The translations under genes and the position numbers were made by a program. This document shows positions 26,723-34,139 of a DNA stretch of 64,000 bases, one piece after another. Source of the DNA: Ferrovibrio terrae_A. Its GTDB lineage: Bacteria; Pseudomonadota; Alphaproteobacteria; Ferrovibrionales; Ferrovibrionaceae. The stretch is taken from positions 62,001 through 126,000 of the forward strand of contig NZ_CALSAN010000005.1 in the NCBI RefSeq assembly GCF_943372915.1. Direction: 5' to 3'. The notes under the pieces are model-generated. The model did not search any database and was not told where the DNA came from. It was given only the letters and a program-made list of their open reading frames with translations. How positions within the stretch are numbered: position 1 is the stretch's first letter; each line of letters opens with the position of its first letter.

Positions 26723-27304
26723 ATGGACCAGCTTCTGCGCCTTGCCCCCATCGGCCTCTGCGCCGATCCCTTCGCCCCCACCGATGCCGACGGCGTGCCC
26801 ACGGCGCTGAAGCCCGAGGTGGACAGCCTGAACGATCCGCTGCTCTGCGAGGGCCTGGAGTGGTGGCGTGCGCTGAGCGGGCCGGCCGACGCCGACGGCC
26901 ACCACAGCCTGCCCGACCGCAGCCGTATCGAGGCCCCGGCGATCAAGACCCTGCTGCCCAACACCATTCTGTGGGATGTGAGCGAGGACCGCCATGGCGG
27001 GCTGCAGTTCCGCTGCCGGCTGGCCGGCACATTGCTGGTGGAGATGCTGGGCCAGGAGGTGACCGGGCGCTGGCTGCATGAGCTGTTCGGCGAGGAGACC
27101 GCCTGCATGCATCGCGAGCTGGGCGCCGTGGTGCGCATGCGGCGGCCGTATTATTCGGTGCACCAGATGAGCTGGGCCGGCAAACCCTATTACCGCTATT
27201 GCCGCCTGATGCTGCCGTTCACCCACCATGCCCGCCATCTGCCCGGCGACGACCCGCAGCGCGTGGCCCTGCTGTGCAACCTGGTGAGCTTCATCGGTAC
27301 ATGA
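26723..27304 (+). CDS. PAS_5-family protein, first of a tandem pair
   Basis: 193 residues. PAS_5 layout: helix LLCEGLEWWRALSGPAD, LPDRSRIEAPAIKTLLPNTI then LWDVSEDRHGG, QFRCRLAGTLLVEMLGQEVT, GRWLHELFGEET, and a final strand YYRYCRLMLPFTHHAR ending LVSFIG. No attached output domain. Its stop overlaps the start of the next gene (ATGA), which encodes a close homologue, so the two arose by duplication and are translated together. Ligand unknown. A TTCGGGAGATTTCC sequence precedes the ATG and includes a GGGAGA site. Confidence 0.82.
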   Translation: MDQLLRLAPIGLCADPFAPTDADGVPTALKPEVDSLNDPLLCEGLEWWRALSGPADADGHHSLPDRSRIEAPAIKTLLPNTILWDVSEDRHGGLQFRCRLAGTLLVEMLGQEVTGRWLHELFGEETACMHRELGAVVRMRRPYYSVHQMSWAGKPYYRYCRLMLPFTHHARHLPGDDPQRVALLCNLVSFIGT

Positions 27305-27873
27305 CCGCGGCAGGTGACGAACCCCAGCGCAGACTCCTGCCCGGCGCACCGGCATTGACGGCTGCCCGGCCCGGCCTGGACCTGTCGCAGCTGCGCGATG
27401 CGCGGCTGTTGCGCGCGCTTACCTGGTGGCAGGGTCTGGCGGACGAGGCCGGCACGGCGCTGCCCGACCGCAGCCAGCTGGAGCCGGCGACGATCCGCGA
27501 CCTGCTGCCCTATGCCATCCTGTGGGATGTGGTGCCCCAGCCCGACGACAGCCATCGCTTCCGCTGCCGCCTGGCCGGTACCATGCTGGACGAGATGCGC
27601 GGCCGGCCGCCGCGCGGCCAGTGGCTGCATGAACGCTTCACCGCCGAAACGCTGCCCGAGGCCCAGGCCGACCATGAGGCGGTGGTGCAGCTGGCGCAGC
27701 CGCTGCTGTTCGAGCGCAGCATGCGCTGGGTCGACAAGCCCTATTACAAATTCCGCCGCCTGATGCTGCCGTTTACCCATCGCGCGGCGGCGGAGCGCAG
27801 CGACGACCCGCTGCTGGCCGACCCCGCGCGCGTGGCCATGCTGTTCAACGTGGTGAGCTTCATCGGCGCGTGA
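27301..27873 (+). CDS. PAS_5-family protein, second of a tandem pair
   Basis: 190 residues, clearly related to the preceding protein: LLRALTWWQGLADEAG, LPDRSQLEPATIRDLLPYAI, FRCRLAGTMLDEMRGRPPRG, YYKFRRLMLPFTHRAA and VVSFIGA align in order. The ATG is inside the stop of the first copy, so they form a coupled pair. The charged insert ERSDDPLLADP near the C-terminus is absent in that exact form from copy one. A palindromic repeat cluster begins about 15 bases after the stop. Possibly the two proteins form a heterodimer, which is inference from coupling only. Confidence 0.82.
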   Translation: MTAAGDEPQRRLLPGAPALTAARPGLDLSQLRDARLLRALTWWQGLADEAGTALPDRSQLEPATIRDLLPYAILWDVVPQPDDSHRFRCRLAGTMLDEMRGRPPRGQWLHERFTAETLPEAQADHEAVVQLAQPLLFERSMRWVDKPYYKFRRLMLPFTHRAAAERSDDPLLADPARVAMLFNVVSFIGA

Positions 27874-27888
27874 GCGGCTGTTTTCATG

Positions 27889-28004
27889 CGTCATCCTCGG
27901 GCTCGACCCGAGGATCTTTCCCCATCTTGCAGGAGGTCCTCGGCGCAAGGCCGAGGACGACGGTTGTACTAAGACGTCATCCTCGGGCGCGACCCGAGGA
28001 TCTT
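27889..28004. repeat. Palindromic intergenic repeat cluster 1 (three units)
   Basis: Units share the core TCATCCTCGGG, 4-5 bases, CCCGAGGAT. One is at 27889-27919, a variant in opposite sense (AGGTCCTCGGCG then CGCCGAGGACGACG-like) at 27933-27964, and a third at 27974-28004. Each folds to a hairpin. The two-hairpin pattern with the spacer containing CTTGCAGG recurs at 28355, 31349 and 32650. Confidence 0.85.
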
Positions 28005-28032
28005 GCGCCGTCCTGCGTGGAACCGTGGGGCT

Positions 28033-28329
28033 TTACATACCGCCAGCAAGATCGTCGTACAGATCGCGCCAGTCCGGATTTCCGGCCGCGATCAGATCCA
28101 GCTTCCAGGCCCGCAGCCATGTCTTCAGCGTCTTTTCGCGGCCAATGGCCTCTTCGATTGAATCGAAGCGTTCGACGTGAACCAGGCGCTTCAGGTTGTA
28201 ACGCTTGGTGAAGCCGGCGACGACACCTTCGCGATGCTCCCAGATGCGCCGCGGCAGGTCAGCCGTCACGCCGATATAGAGCGTGCCGTTCGGTCTGTTG
28301 GTGACGATGTAGACCCAGCCGCCGGGCAT
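28033..28329 (-). CDS. Single-domain GIY-YIG nuclease (UPF0213-like)
   Basis: 98 residues, the length of stand-alone GIY-YIG proteins. Motifs: WVYIVTN and LYIGVTADLPRRIWEHREG (the GIY-YIG strands and the catalytic Arg), then the Glu in AIGREKTLKTW and the closing NPDWRDLYDD. Members are related to UvrC/SLX1-type endonucleases; their natural target is mostly unknown. ATG 28329 (MPGGWVYIV) is used; the frame extends 24 bases further toward the adjoining repeat. Palindromic repeat clusters lie on both sides (27889-28004 and 28355-28423), within about 30 bases of either end, so the gene and repeats may move together. Confidence 0.88.
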   Translation of the reverse strand: MPGGWVYIVTNRPNGTLYIGVTADLPRRIWEHREGVVAGFTKRYNLKRLVHVERFDSIEEAIGREKTLKTWLRAWKLDLIAAGNPDWRDLYDDLAGGM

Positions 28330-28354
28330 GACGAAGCGCGTTCCATCCTGCAAG

Positions 28355-28423
28355 AGGTCCTGGGGTCAAGCCCCAGGACGACGATTCTGATGATACGTCA
28401 TCCTCGGGCTCGACCCGAGGATC
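28355..28423. repeat. Palindromic intergenic repeat cluster 2 (two units)
   Basis: One unit AGGTCCTGGGG, TCAAG, CCCCAGGACGACG at about 28355-28386 and one CGTCATCCTCGGG, CTCGA, CCCGAGGATC at 28396-28423. They point opposite ways, as in cluster 1, and fill the gap between the GIY-YIG gene start and the GMC oxidoreductase stop. Confidence 0.85.
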
Positions 28424-30067
28424 TCAGCGCGCATCCTGCAGGATCATCTCGGCGCCCTTTTCGGCGATCATCAGCGTCGGCGAGGCGGTATTGCCCGAGG
28501 TGATGAGCGGCATCGCCGAGGCATCGATCACGCGCAAACCTTCAATCCCGCGCACGCGCAGGCGGCCGTCCAGCACCGCCATCGGGTCGCTGTCGATGCC
28601 CATTTTCGCCGTGCTGACCGGATGGAAGATCGTCGCGCCGATCTGGCCGGCGGCCACGCGCATGTCGTCTTCGGTGCGCACCTCTGCACCCGGCAGGTAT
28701 TCCTCCGGCCGGTATTTCGCGAGCGACGGCGCCTGCACCAGGCGACGGGTGAGCTTCAAGCTGTCAATCGCCACCTGCATGTCGGCCTCGGTGGCGAGAT
28801 AGTTCGGCTGGATCGCCGGCGCATCCCTGGCGCTGGCCGATTTGATCCGCACATGCCCGCGTGAGGTGGGCCGCAGGTTGCAGATGCTGGCCGTGAACGC
28901 CGGGAACGGATGCAGCGGATCGCCGAACTTGTCGAGCGACAGCGGCTGGATATGGAATTCCACATTCGGCGTGGCATGCTCGTCCGAGGATCGGGTAAAC
29001 ATGCCAAAGGTGCTGGGCGCCATGGTGAGCGCGCCGCGCCGGCGCAGCATGTAATCGGCACCCATCAGAGCGCGGCCGAACCAGCCGGCATCGTTGATCG
29101 TCTTCACGCCATTGACCTTGTAGATCAGGCGCAGCTGCAGATGGTCCTGCAGGTTCTCGCCCACGCCGGGCAGGTCATGCACCAGATCGATGCCATGCTC
29201 GCGCAGCAGCGCCGCCGCGCCGATGCCGCTCAGCTGCAGCAGCTGCGGCGAGCCGATGGCGCCGGCGGCGAGGATCACTTCGCCACGCGCCTCGGCGAGG
29301 AATGTTTCGCCGTCTTTCGAATAGACCACGCCGGTGGCCTTGCGGCCCTCCAGCTGCACGCGCTCGACATGAACCTGCGTGCGCAGCTCCAGGTTCGGGC
29401 GATGCAGGACAGGTTTCAGGAAACCGGTGGCGGCCGACCAGCGGCGGCCGCGGCGCTGGTTGACCTGGAAATAGCCGGAGCCTTCGTTGTTGCCGAGGTT
29501 GAAATCGGCGACGCGCGGAATGCCGATCTCGGCGCCGGCGGCAGCGACGGACTCGATCAGCGGCCAGCGCACGCGGGCGTTTTCCACCCGCCATTCGCCG
29601 CCGGCATTGTGCAGCGCGGATTTGCCCTGCTCATGGTCTTCATGCTTGAGGAAATAGGGCAGCACATCGTCCCAGCCCCAGCCGGTGAGCCCCATCTGGC
29701 GCCAGGTGTCGTAATCCTGCACCTGGCCGCGCATGTAGACCATGGCGTTGATCGCGGTGCAGCCGCCGATCACCTTGCCGCGCGCATAGCCGATGCTGCG
29801 GTTGTTCAGCCCCGGCACCGGCTCGGTCTTGTAGCACCAGTCGGCGCGCGGATTGCCGATGGCAAACAGATAGCCGATGGGAATGTGGAACCAGATCCAG
29901 TCATCCTTGCCGCCAGCTTCCAGCAGCAGGACGCGGGTGGCCGGGTTGGCCGAGAGCCGGTTGGCGAGCAGCGACCCTGCCGTGCCGCCGCCGACAATGA
30001 TGTAGTCGAACTGGCCGCCTGATTTGTATGCGGCGGACTTTTGGTTTTGTTGGGCCACCAGAGCCAT
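28424..30067 (-). CDS. GMC-family FAD oxidoreductase (choline dehydrogenase-like)
   Basis: 547 residues of the glucose-methanol-choline family, which oxidises alcohols using FAD. The Rossmann motif DYIIVGGGTAGSLLANRLS is at residues 21-39, GMC signature 1 is around ARGKVIGGCTAINAMVYMRG, and signature 2 is GAIGSPQLLQLSGIG. The catalytic His is in TIFHPVSTAKMG and the C-terminal SGNTASPTLMIAEKGAEMI closes the FAD site. It is cytosolic, with no signal peptide. The substrate is unknown: no betaine aldehyde dehydrogenase gene is near, so BetA is not assigned. The stop touches a palindromic repeat, and the AT-rich DUF4238 gene begins 72 bases upstream of its start on the other strand. Confidence 0.92.
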   Translation of the reverse strand: MALVAQQNQKSAAYKSGGQFDYIIVGGGTAGSLLANRLSANPATRVLLLEAGGKDDWIWFHIPIGYLFAIGNPRADWCYKTEPVPGLNNRSIGYARGKVIGGCTAINAMVYMRGQVQDYDTWRQMGLTGWGWDDVLPYFLKHEDHEQGKSALHNAGGEWRVENARVRWPLIESVAAAGAEIGIPRVADFNLGNNEGSGYFQVNQRRGRRWSAATGFLKPVLHRPNLELRTQVHVERVQLEGRKATGVVYSKDGETFLAEARGEVILAAGAIGSPQLLQLSGIGAAALLREHGIDLVHDLPGVGENLQDHLQLRLIYKVNGVKTINDAGWFGRALMGADYMLRRRGALTMAPSTFGMFTRSSDEHATPNVEFHIQPLSLDKFGDPLHPFPAFTASICNLRPTSRGHVRIKSASARDAPAIQPNYLATEADMQVAIDSLKLTRRLVQAPSLAKYRPEEYLPGAEVRTEDDMRVAAGQIGATIFHPVSTAKMGIDSDPMAVLDGRLRVRGIEGLRVIDASAMPLITSGNTASPTLMIAEKGAEMILQDAR

Positions 30068-30139
30068 TAAAAAGCACTCCCCAGACTTCTGCTGAATTTA
30101 TTACAGTTATTGGAGCCACACTAAGTTAAGGGGTTTTCA

Positions 30140-30991
30140 ATGAACAACCCAAAACTTCATCATTTTTTTGCGCAGAGCTTGCAAGATCGCTTTGCGAATA
30201 GCGACGGAGCCCTCTTTGCATACGATAAGAGATTCCCTCAAAAGGGGATTTGGGAAACAACCTCAAAAAATATTTTTGCAGAAACTCACTTATACAGCAT
30301 TACAAAAGATGGCGAGAAAGACCCCTCATTGGAACGGGATGTATTTTCCCCGTTAGATAGAAAAGCAAATGACTTGGTAGAAAAAATTGTCACCGCCGCG
30401 CGCGTCAATAAAAGACCTATTTTGTCTCCAAATGAGAAAAAGCTCTGGAATGAGTTTTTATATTATCAATGGAAAAGGGTTCCAGACAGACTTCGAACAA
30501 GCGCCGCATTAACCGATCTAAAAAACTATATCCCCGGTTTAATTTCTGAATATGAGAAGAAAAATATTCATGTATCTGATGAAAAAAAGAAGCGCTTTGA
30601 AGATCCAAAATATTTGAAGGAATTAGCAAACAGCGCGAGAGCAATAGCGGCAGCCACAAAGCCCAGTGAGGAAATTGAGAGTATTCTTGAAAGGAAGGGA
30701 ATAGTCATTGCCCTAATAAAAAAGGGAACAAAGTCATTCATTATTGGCAGCCAACCTGTTGTTCGATTCTCAAACTCAGGAAATATGCACCTTTCCGATC
30801 CAGGCGTTGAGCTATGGCTTCCTGTTTCCAGGGACGTCGCAATTTCCCCTGCTTACAGGAAAGGGGAAGAAGTACTAATTGAAGTAACTGATGCTCAAGT
30901 TAGGCATATAAATCTAACCATCTTTAAGCAAAGCACTACTATTGCTGCGCGCTCTGCATATTTGATAAGCTCTATCGTAAACCATTGTTAG
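30140..30991 (+). CDS. DUF4238-like protein in an AT-rich insertion
   Basis: 283 residues, resembling the DUF4238 family: an opening HHFFAQSLQDRFANSDGALF, AYDKRFPQKGIWETTSKNIF then AETHLYS, a long Lys/Glu-rich helical middle, and the closing LWLPVSRDVAISPAYRKGEE. The family has no proven activity. Composition sets it apart: runs such as GAAAAAATTGTC and ATATTTTTGCAG and the frequent use of AAA, AAT and TTA codons contrast with the GC-rich neighbours, so recent horizontal acquisition is likely. No transposase or integrase accompanies it. ATG 30140 follows TTAAGGGG. The AT-rich zone covers about 30068-30995 and stops abruptly at the YciI-like gene. Confidence 0.8.
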   Translation: MNNPKLHHFFAQSLQDRFANSDGALFAYDKRFPQKGIWETTSKNIFAETHLYSITKDGEKDPSLERDVFSPLDRKANDLVEKIVTAARVNKRPILSPNEKKLWNEFLYYQWKRVPDRLRTSAALTDLKNYIPGLISEYEKKNIHVSDEKKKRFEDPKYLKELANSARAIAAATKPSEEIESILERKGIVIALIKKGTKSFIIGSQPVVRFSNSGNMHLSDPGVELWLPVSRDVAISPAYRKGEEVLIEVTDAQVRHINLTIFKQSTTIAARSAYLISSIVNHC

Positions 30992-31008
30992 AGTGCAGCG
31001 AACCCATA

Positions 31009-31338
31009 ATGCCCTTCATCGTCTACGCCAAGGACAAACCCGGCAGCGGCCTGCGCGCCAAATGGCGCGCGGCGCATCTGGAATTCGTCACCACTTGCCG
31101 CGAGGTTTTCAAATACGGCGGGCCGCTGATCGACGCGAGTGGTGCGGTGGTGGGCAGCATCATGGTGCTGGACCTGCCGGATCGTGGCGCGCTGGACGCG
31201 CATATGGCGCGCGATCCGTATTTCCGCGAAGCGATCTTTGCCAGCGTGGAGATTTTCGAGAGCCGGCAGATCGTGCCCGAGCTGGTGCCCGGCAGCCTGG
31301 ATGCCGAGCTGGCGAAGCAGAAGGCGGCGACGGCGTAA
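31009..31338 (+). CDS. YciI-family protein
   Basis: 109 residues with the YCII fold of small dimeric alpha/beta proteins, some of which are dehydrochlorinase-like or act on small molecules. Segments: MPFIVYAKDKPGSGLRAKWR, AHLEFVTTCREVFKYGGPLI, GAVVGSIMVLDLPDRGALDA and HMARDPYFREAIFASVEIF. The conserved His (AAHLEF) and Asp (ARDPYF) of the family site are present. GC-rich codon use returns here. ATG 31009 is 18 bases after the DUF4238 stop; a start at 30985 would overlap that gene and is rejected. Confidence 0.88.
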   Translation: MPFIVYAKDKPGSGLRAKWRAAHLEFVTTCREVFKYGGPLIDASGAVVGSIMVLDLPDRGALDAHMARDPYFREAIFASVEIFESRQIVPELVPGSLDAELAKQKAATA

Positions 31339-31348
31339 GGTTCCCCGC

Positions 31349-31422
31349 GTCGTCATCGGCCTTGCGCCGAGGACCTCAGCCCGATGGCGGGAGATCCTCG
31401 GGTCAAGCCCGAGGATGACGGT
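31349..31422. repeat. Palindromic intergenic repeat cluster 3 (two units)
   Basis: CGTCATCGGCCTTGCGCCGAGGACCT at about 31349-31376 and ATCCTCGGG, TCAAG, CCCGAGGATGACGGT at 31392-31422, again facing each other over a short spacer. It lies between the YciI-like stop and the convergent BaiN-type gene. Confidence 0.85.
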
Positions 31423-31432
31423 TTATGAGCAG

Positions 31433-32638
31433 CTAAATGGCCTGCCCCGCCGCGAAGCCTGAACTCCACGCCCACTGGAAATTGAAGCCGCCGAGATGGC
31501 CGGTGACGTCCACCGCCTCGCCGATCACATGCAGGCCGGGCACGGCCTTGGCCTCCATGGTCTGCGATGACAGGCCCGCCGTGTCGATGCCGCCGAGCGT
31601 GACTTCCGCCTTGGCGTAGCCTTCGCTGCCGGCCGGCGTGAGCGCCCAGCGCTGCGCCAGGTCGGCCACATTGCGCAGCCGCGCATCGGGCAGGTCGGCC
31701 AGCCGGCCCTCGGCAAAACCGATTTCACTCAAGCGTTTCGCCAGCCGCGCCGGCAGATGCAGCGAAAGCTGCGTGGCGATATCCTGTTTCGGATGCGCCG
31801 CCTTTGCGGCCTTCAGCGCCGCAAACAGGTCATCGCTGCCCGGGCAGAGGTTGAGCATGATCGGCTTTTCCCGTGCGTCCTGCTCCCAGTAGCTGGAAAT
31901 CTGCAGGATCGCCGGGCCGCTGAGGCCCCGATGGGTGAACAGCACCGCCTCGCGGAAGCGCTGTTTGCCACAGGCCACGATGGCATCGGGCACCGCCACG
32001 CCGGCGAGATCGGCATAGCGCGCCTCATCGCTGCCCGAGAAGGTGAGCGGCACCAGCGCCGGCTTCGGCGCGATCACGCTGATGCCGAACTGTTTCGCCA
32101 GATCATAGGCAAAGCCGGTGGCGCCCATTTTCGGGATGCTGGGTCCGCCGGTGGCGAGCACCAGGCGGGCGGCGTCATACGCGCCCCTGTCTGTCGTCAC
32201 GCGGAAGCCGCTGTCGGTTTTGTCCACCGCGGTGATTTTGGTGTCGAGCTGGATGGTGGCCGCCGTTTCGCCTCTGGTGCATTCATCCAGCAGCATCTGC
32301 ACGATCTGGCGCGACGAGCCATCGCAGAACAGCTGCCCCAGCGTCTTCTCATGCCAGGCAATGCCATGCTTCTCCACCAGCGCAATGAAGTCATGCTGGG
32401 TGTAGCGCTTGAGCGCCGATTTGGCGAAATGCGGATTGGCCGAGAGGAAATCGGCAGCCGTTGCGTGGAGATTGGTGAAGTTGCAGCGCCCGCCGCCGGA
32501 GATGCGGATTTTCTCGCCGGCTGCGGCGGCGTGGTCGAGCACCAGCACGCGGCGGCCGCGCTGTGCGGCTATGCCGGCGCAGAACAGCCCGGCGCCGCCG
32601 GCGCCCAGGATAATCGCGTCATAGGGGGGAGAGGTCAT
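31433..32638 (-). CDS. NAD(P)/FAD-dependent oxidoreductase, HI0933/BaiN type
   Basis: 401 residues of the HI0933-like flavoprotein family. N-terminal DAIILGAGGAGLFCAGIAAQ binds FAD, followed by the family mark GEKIRISGGGRCNFTNL near residues 42-58. Also visible are LVLATGGPSIPKMGATG, the insertion-domain TFSGSDEARYADLAGV, FTHRGLSGPAILQIS, and the C-terminal GEAVDVTGHLGGFNFQWAWS. Some relatives act in bile-acid or flavin reduction; most are uncharacterised. ATG 32638 is chosen; a longer reading to 32695 enters the palindromic repeat and is rejected. The end of the ParB-like frame overlaps its first 20 bases. Confidence 0.9.
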   Translation of the reverse strand: MTSPPYDAIILGAGGAGLFCAGIAAQRGRRVLVLDHAAAAGEKIRISGGGRCNFTNLHATAADFLSANPHFAKSALKRYTQHDFIALVEKHGIAWHEKTLGQLFCDGSSRQIVQMLLDECTRGETAATIQLDTKITAVDKTDSGFRVTTDRGAYDAARLVLATGGPSIPKMGATGFAYDLAKQFGISVIAPKPALVPLTFSGSDEARYADLAGVAVPDAIVACGKQRFREAVLFTHRGLSGPAILQISSYWEQDAREKPIMLNLCPGSDDLFAALKAAKAAHPKQDIATQLSLHLPARLAKRLSEIGFAEGRLADLPDARLRNVADLAQRWALTPAGSEGYAKAEVTLGGIDTAGLSSQTMEAKAVPGLHVIGEAVDVTGHLGGFNFQWAWSSGFAAGQAI

Positions 32639-33080
32639 GGGGGCACTCGCGTCGTCCTCGGGCCCAAGAAGCGCTTCCCTGGCCGAGGACCTCATGCAGG
32701 TCGGAGAAAGATCCTCGGGGCAAGCCCGAGGATGACGGTATCAGACGGACAAGCCCGAGGGTGACGGTTTTTGGGGCGGTCAGGATGACGGTTTCCGGCG
32801 TGGCGCGCGCCACGCCCGAGAACTTCCGCGCCGCCACGATATAGACGCTGATCTCGGTCTCGCCGAGCGAGCGCATCGCCTCCAGCCGGTGCAGGCCGGC
32901 GATCAGCACATAGCGCTTTTCCTTCTCGTCCTTGCGCACCTGGATCGGCATTTTCAGCCCGCCATCGCCGACGATCTCGTCGGCCAGCGCCGCCACCTTC
33001 GCGGCATCCAGCGTGCCCTTGAATTTCGCCGGCACATAGATCTCGGCCAGCTTCACCGGTATGGCCTTCATCATGGTCAT
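32619..33080 (-). CDS. ParB/Srx-domain protein with repeat-derived C-terminus
   Basis: 153 residues. The first 95 form a compact ParB N-terminal-like domain: MKAIPVKLAEIYVPAKFKG, KVAALADEIVGDGGLKMPIQ, VRKDEKEKRYVLIAGLHRLE and AMRSLGETEISVYIV, with the GLHRLEA motif in place of the usual GERRLRA. No helix-turn-helix follows, so it is not a partition ParB; such lone domains can be nucleotide-binding enzymes or regulators. From about residue 103 the frame runs through palindromic repeat cluster 4 (LVRLIPSSSGLPRGSF), so the last 50 residues are repeat-encoded. ATG 33080 overlaps the GreB stop (ATGA); 33074 and 33071 are alternatives. Confidence 0.75.
   Translation of the reverse strand: MTMMKAIPVKLAEIYVPAKFKGTLDAAKVAALADEIVGDGGLKMPIQVRKDEKEKRYVLIAGLHRLEAMRSLGETEISVYIVAARKFSGVARATPETVILTAPKTVTLGLVRLIPSSSGLPRGSFSDLHEVLGQGSASWARGRRECPHDLSPL
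32650..32768. repeat. Palindromic intergenic repeat cluster 4 (three units)
   Basis: GTCGTCCTCGGGCC with a matching GGCCGAGGAC arm at about 32650-32692, ATCCTCGGG, GCAAG, CCCGAGGATGACGGT at 32709-32738, and a half unit AAGCCCGAGGGTGACGGTTT at 32749-32768. The cluster overlaps the 3' part of the ParB-like reading frame. Confidence 0.85.
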
Positions 33081-33646
33081 GCGGTGGCATCCTCGTCGCT
33101 GTAGGTGATCTCCAGAACCTCGATCTGCTCCGGCCCGTGCGGCGTGCGCAGCTCGACGATATCGCCTTCGCGCGCCTTCATCAGCGCGCGCGCGATGGGC
33201 GCGATCCAGCTCACCTCGCCCTGCTCCAGCCGCGCCTCGTCGATGCCGACAATGCGCACGGTGCGCTCCTGGCCGTTATGCTCATAGGTGACGGTGGCGC
33301 CGAAAAACACCTGTTCGCGGTTTTTCTGCAATTTTGGATCGACCGGCTCGGCGATCTCCAGGCGTTTGAGCAGGAAGCGGATGCGGCGGTCGATCTCGCG
33401 CAGGCGCTTCTTGCCATAGAGATAGTCGCCATTCTCCGAACGGTCGCCGTTGCCGGCCGCCCAGGAGACGATCTCGACCACCTTGGGCCGCTCGACGGTT
33501 TTGAGCTGGCGCAGCTCGTCCTGCAGGCGGCGCAGGCCGGCCGGCGTGATGTAGTTCTTGGCGCCGGCCGGAATCGGCGGCGCGGCGTCTTCCAGGTCGT
33601 CCTCGACCTCGGGGGCATCCGACTCTTTGGTGAAGGCCTTGCTCAT
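33077..33646 (-). CDS. greB: Transcription elongation factor GreB
   Basis: 189 residues. GreA/GreB factors enter the RNA polymerase secondary channel and trigger cleavage of backtracked RNA. The coiled-coil domain has NYITPAGLRRLQDELRQL, RPKVVEIVSWAAGNGDRSEN and GDYLYGKKRLREIDRRIRFL, with the acidic tip D/E pair (GDRSENGDY) that binds magnesium. The FKBP-like C-terminal domain ends EGDIVELRTPHGPEQIEVLE. The YLYGKKRLREIDRR segment favours GreB over GreA. An acidic N-terminal extension of about 25 residues (DAPEVEDDLEDAAPP) is unusual relative to the E. coli protein. The stop overlaps the ParB-like start. Confidence 0.93.
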   Translation of the reverse strand: MSKAFTKESDAPEVEDDLEDAAPPIPAGAKNYITPAGLRRLQDELRQLKTVERPKVVEIVSWAAGNGDRSENGDYLYGKKRLREIDRRIRFLLKRLEIAEPVDPKLQKNREQVFFGATVTYEHNGQERTVRIVGIDEARLEQGEVSWIAPIARALMKAREGDIVELRTPHGPEQIEVLEITYSDEDATA

Positions 33647-33680
33647 GGCGTCCTTTTAGCACGCATGGCATAAAGCGGCC

Positions 33681-34139
33681 ATGACGAGCGTTTACGTGGA
33701 TGCCGATGCCTGTCCGGTCAAGGACGAGGTCTATCGCGTGGCCGAACGCCATGGCGTGGCCGTGGTGGTGGTGGCCAACAGCTATATCCGCATCCCGCGC
33801 AGCGACCTGGTGCGGCTGGAGGTGGTGGCCGAGGGGCTGGACAAGGCTGATGACTGGATCGCCGAGCATGCCACGCCGGCCGATGTGGTGGTCACCGCCG
33901 ATGTGCCGCTGGCGGCGCGCTGCGTGAAGGCCGGCGCGCTGGTGCTGGGGCCCAATGGCCGGGCGTTTTCCGCCGCCTCGATCGGCATGGACCTGGCGAC
34001 GCGCAACCTGATGACCGAGCTGCGCGATGCCAACCCGACCGGGCGCGTCGGCGGCGGGCCGAAGCCGTTTTCACCGAAGGACCGCTCGGCCTTCCTGCAG
34101 GCGCTGCATGACGCCGTGCTCAGGCTGAAACGGGCTTAG
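33681..34139 (+). CDS. YaiI/YqxD family protein (DUF188)
   Basis: 152 residues of the UPF0178/DUF188 family, a PIN-like fold with probable nuclease ancestry but no proven activity. It has VYVDADACPVKDEVYRVAER at the N-terminus, DDWIAEHATPADVVVTADVP in the middle with the conserved acidic residues, LAARCVKAGALVLGPNGRAF and a C-terminal GGGPKPFSPKDRSAFLQAL. It is divergent from greB by 34 bases and overlaps the end of the convergent 34136-34360 gene by four bases. Confidence 0.93.
   Translation: MTSVYVDADACPVKDEVYRVAERHGVAVVVVANSYIRIPRSDLVRLEVVAEGLDKADDWIAEHATPADVVVTADVPLAARCVKAGALVLGPNGRAFSAASIGMDLATRNLMTELRDANPTGRVGGGPKPFSPKDRSAFLQALHDAVLRLKRA

Noticed and set aside
28424..30067. Assigning betA (choline dehydrogenase) to the GMC enzyme
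   Set aside because: GMC substrate specificity cannot be read from the sequence and no betaine pathway partner genes are near.
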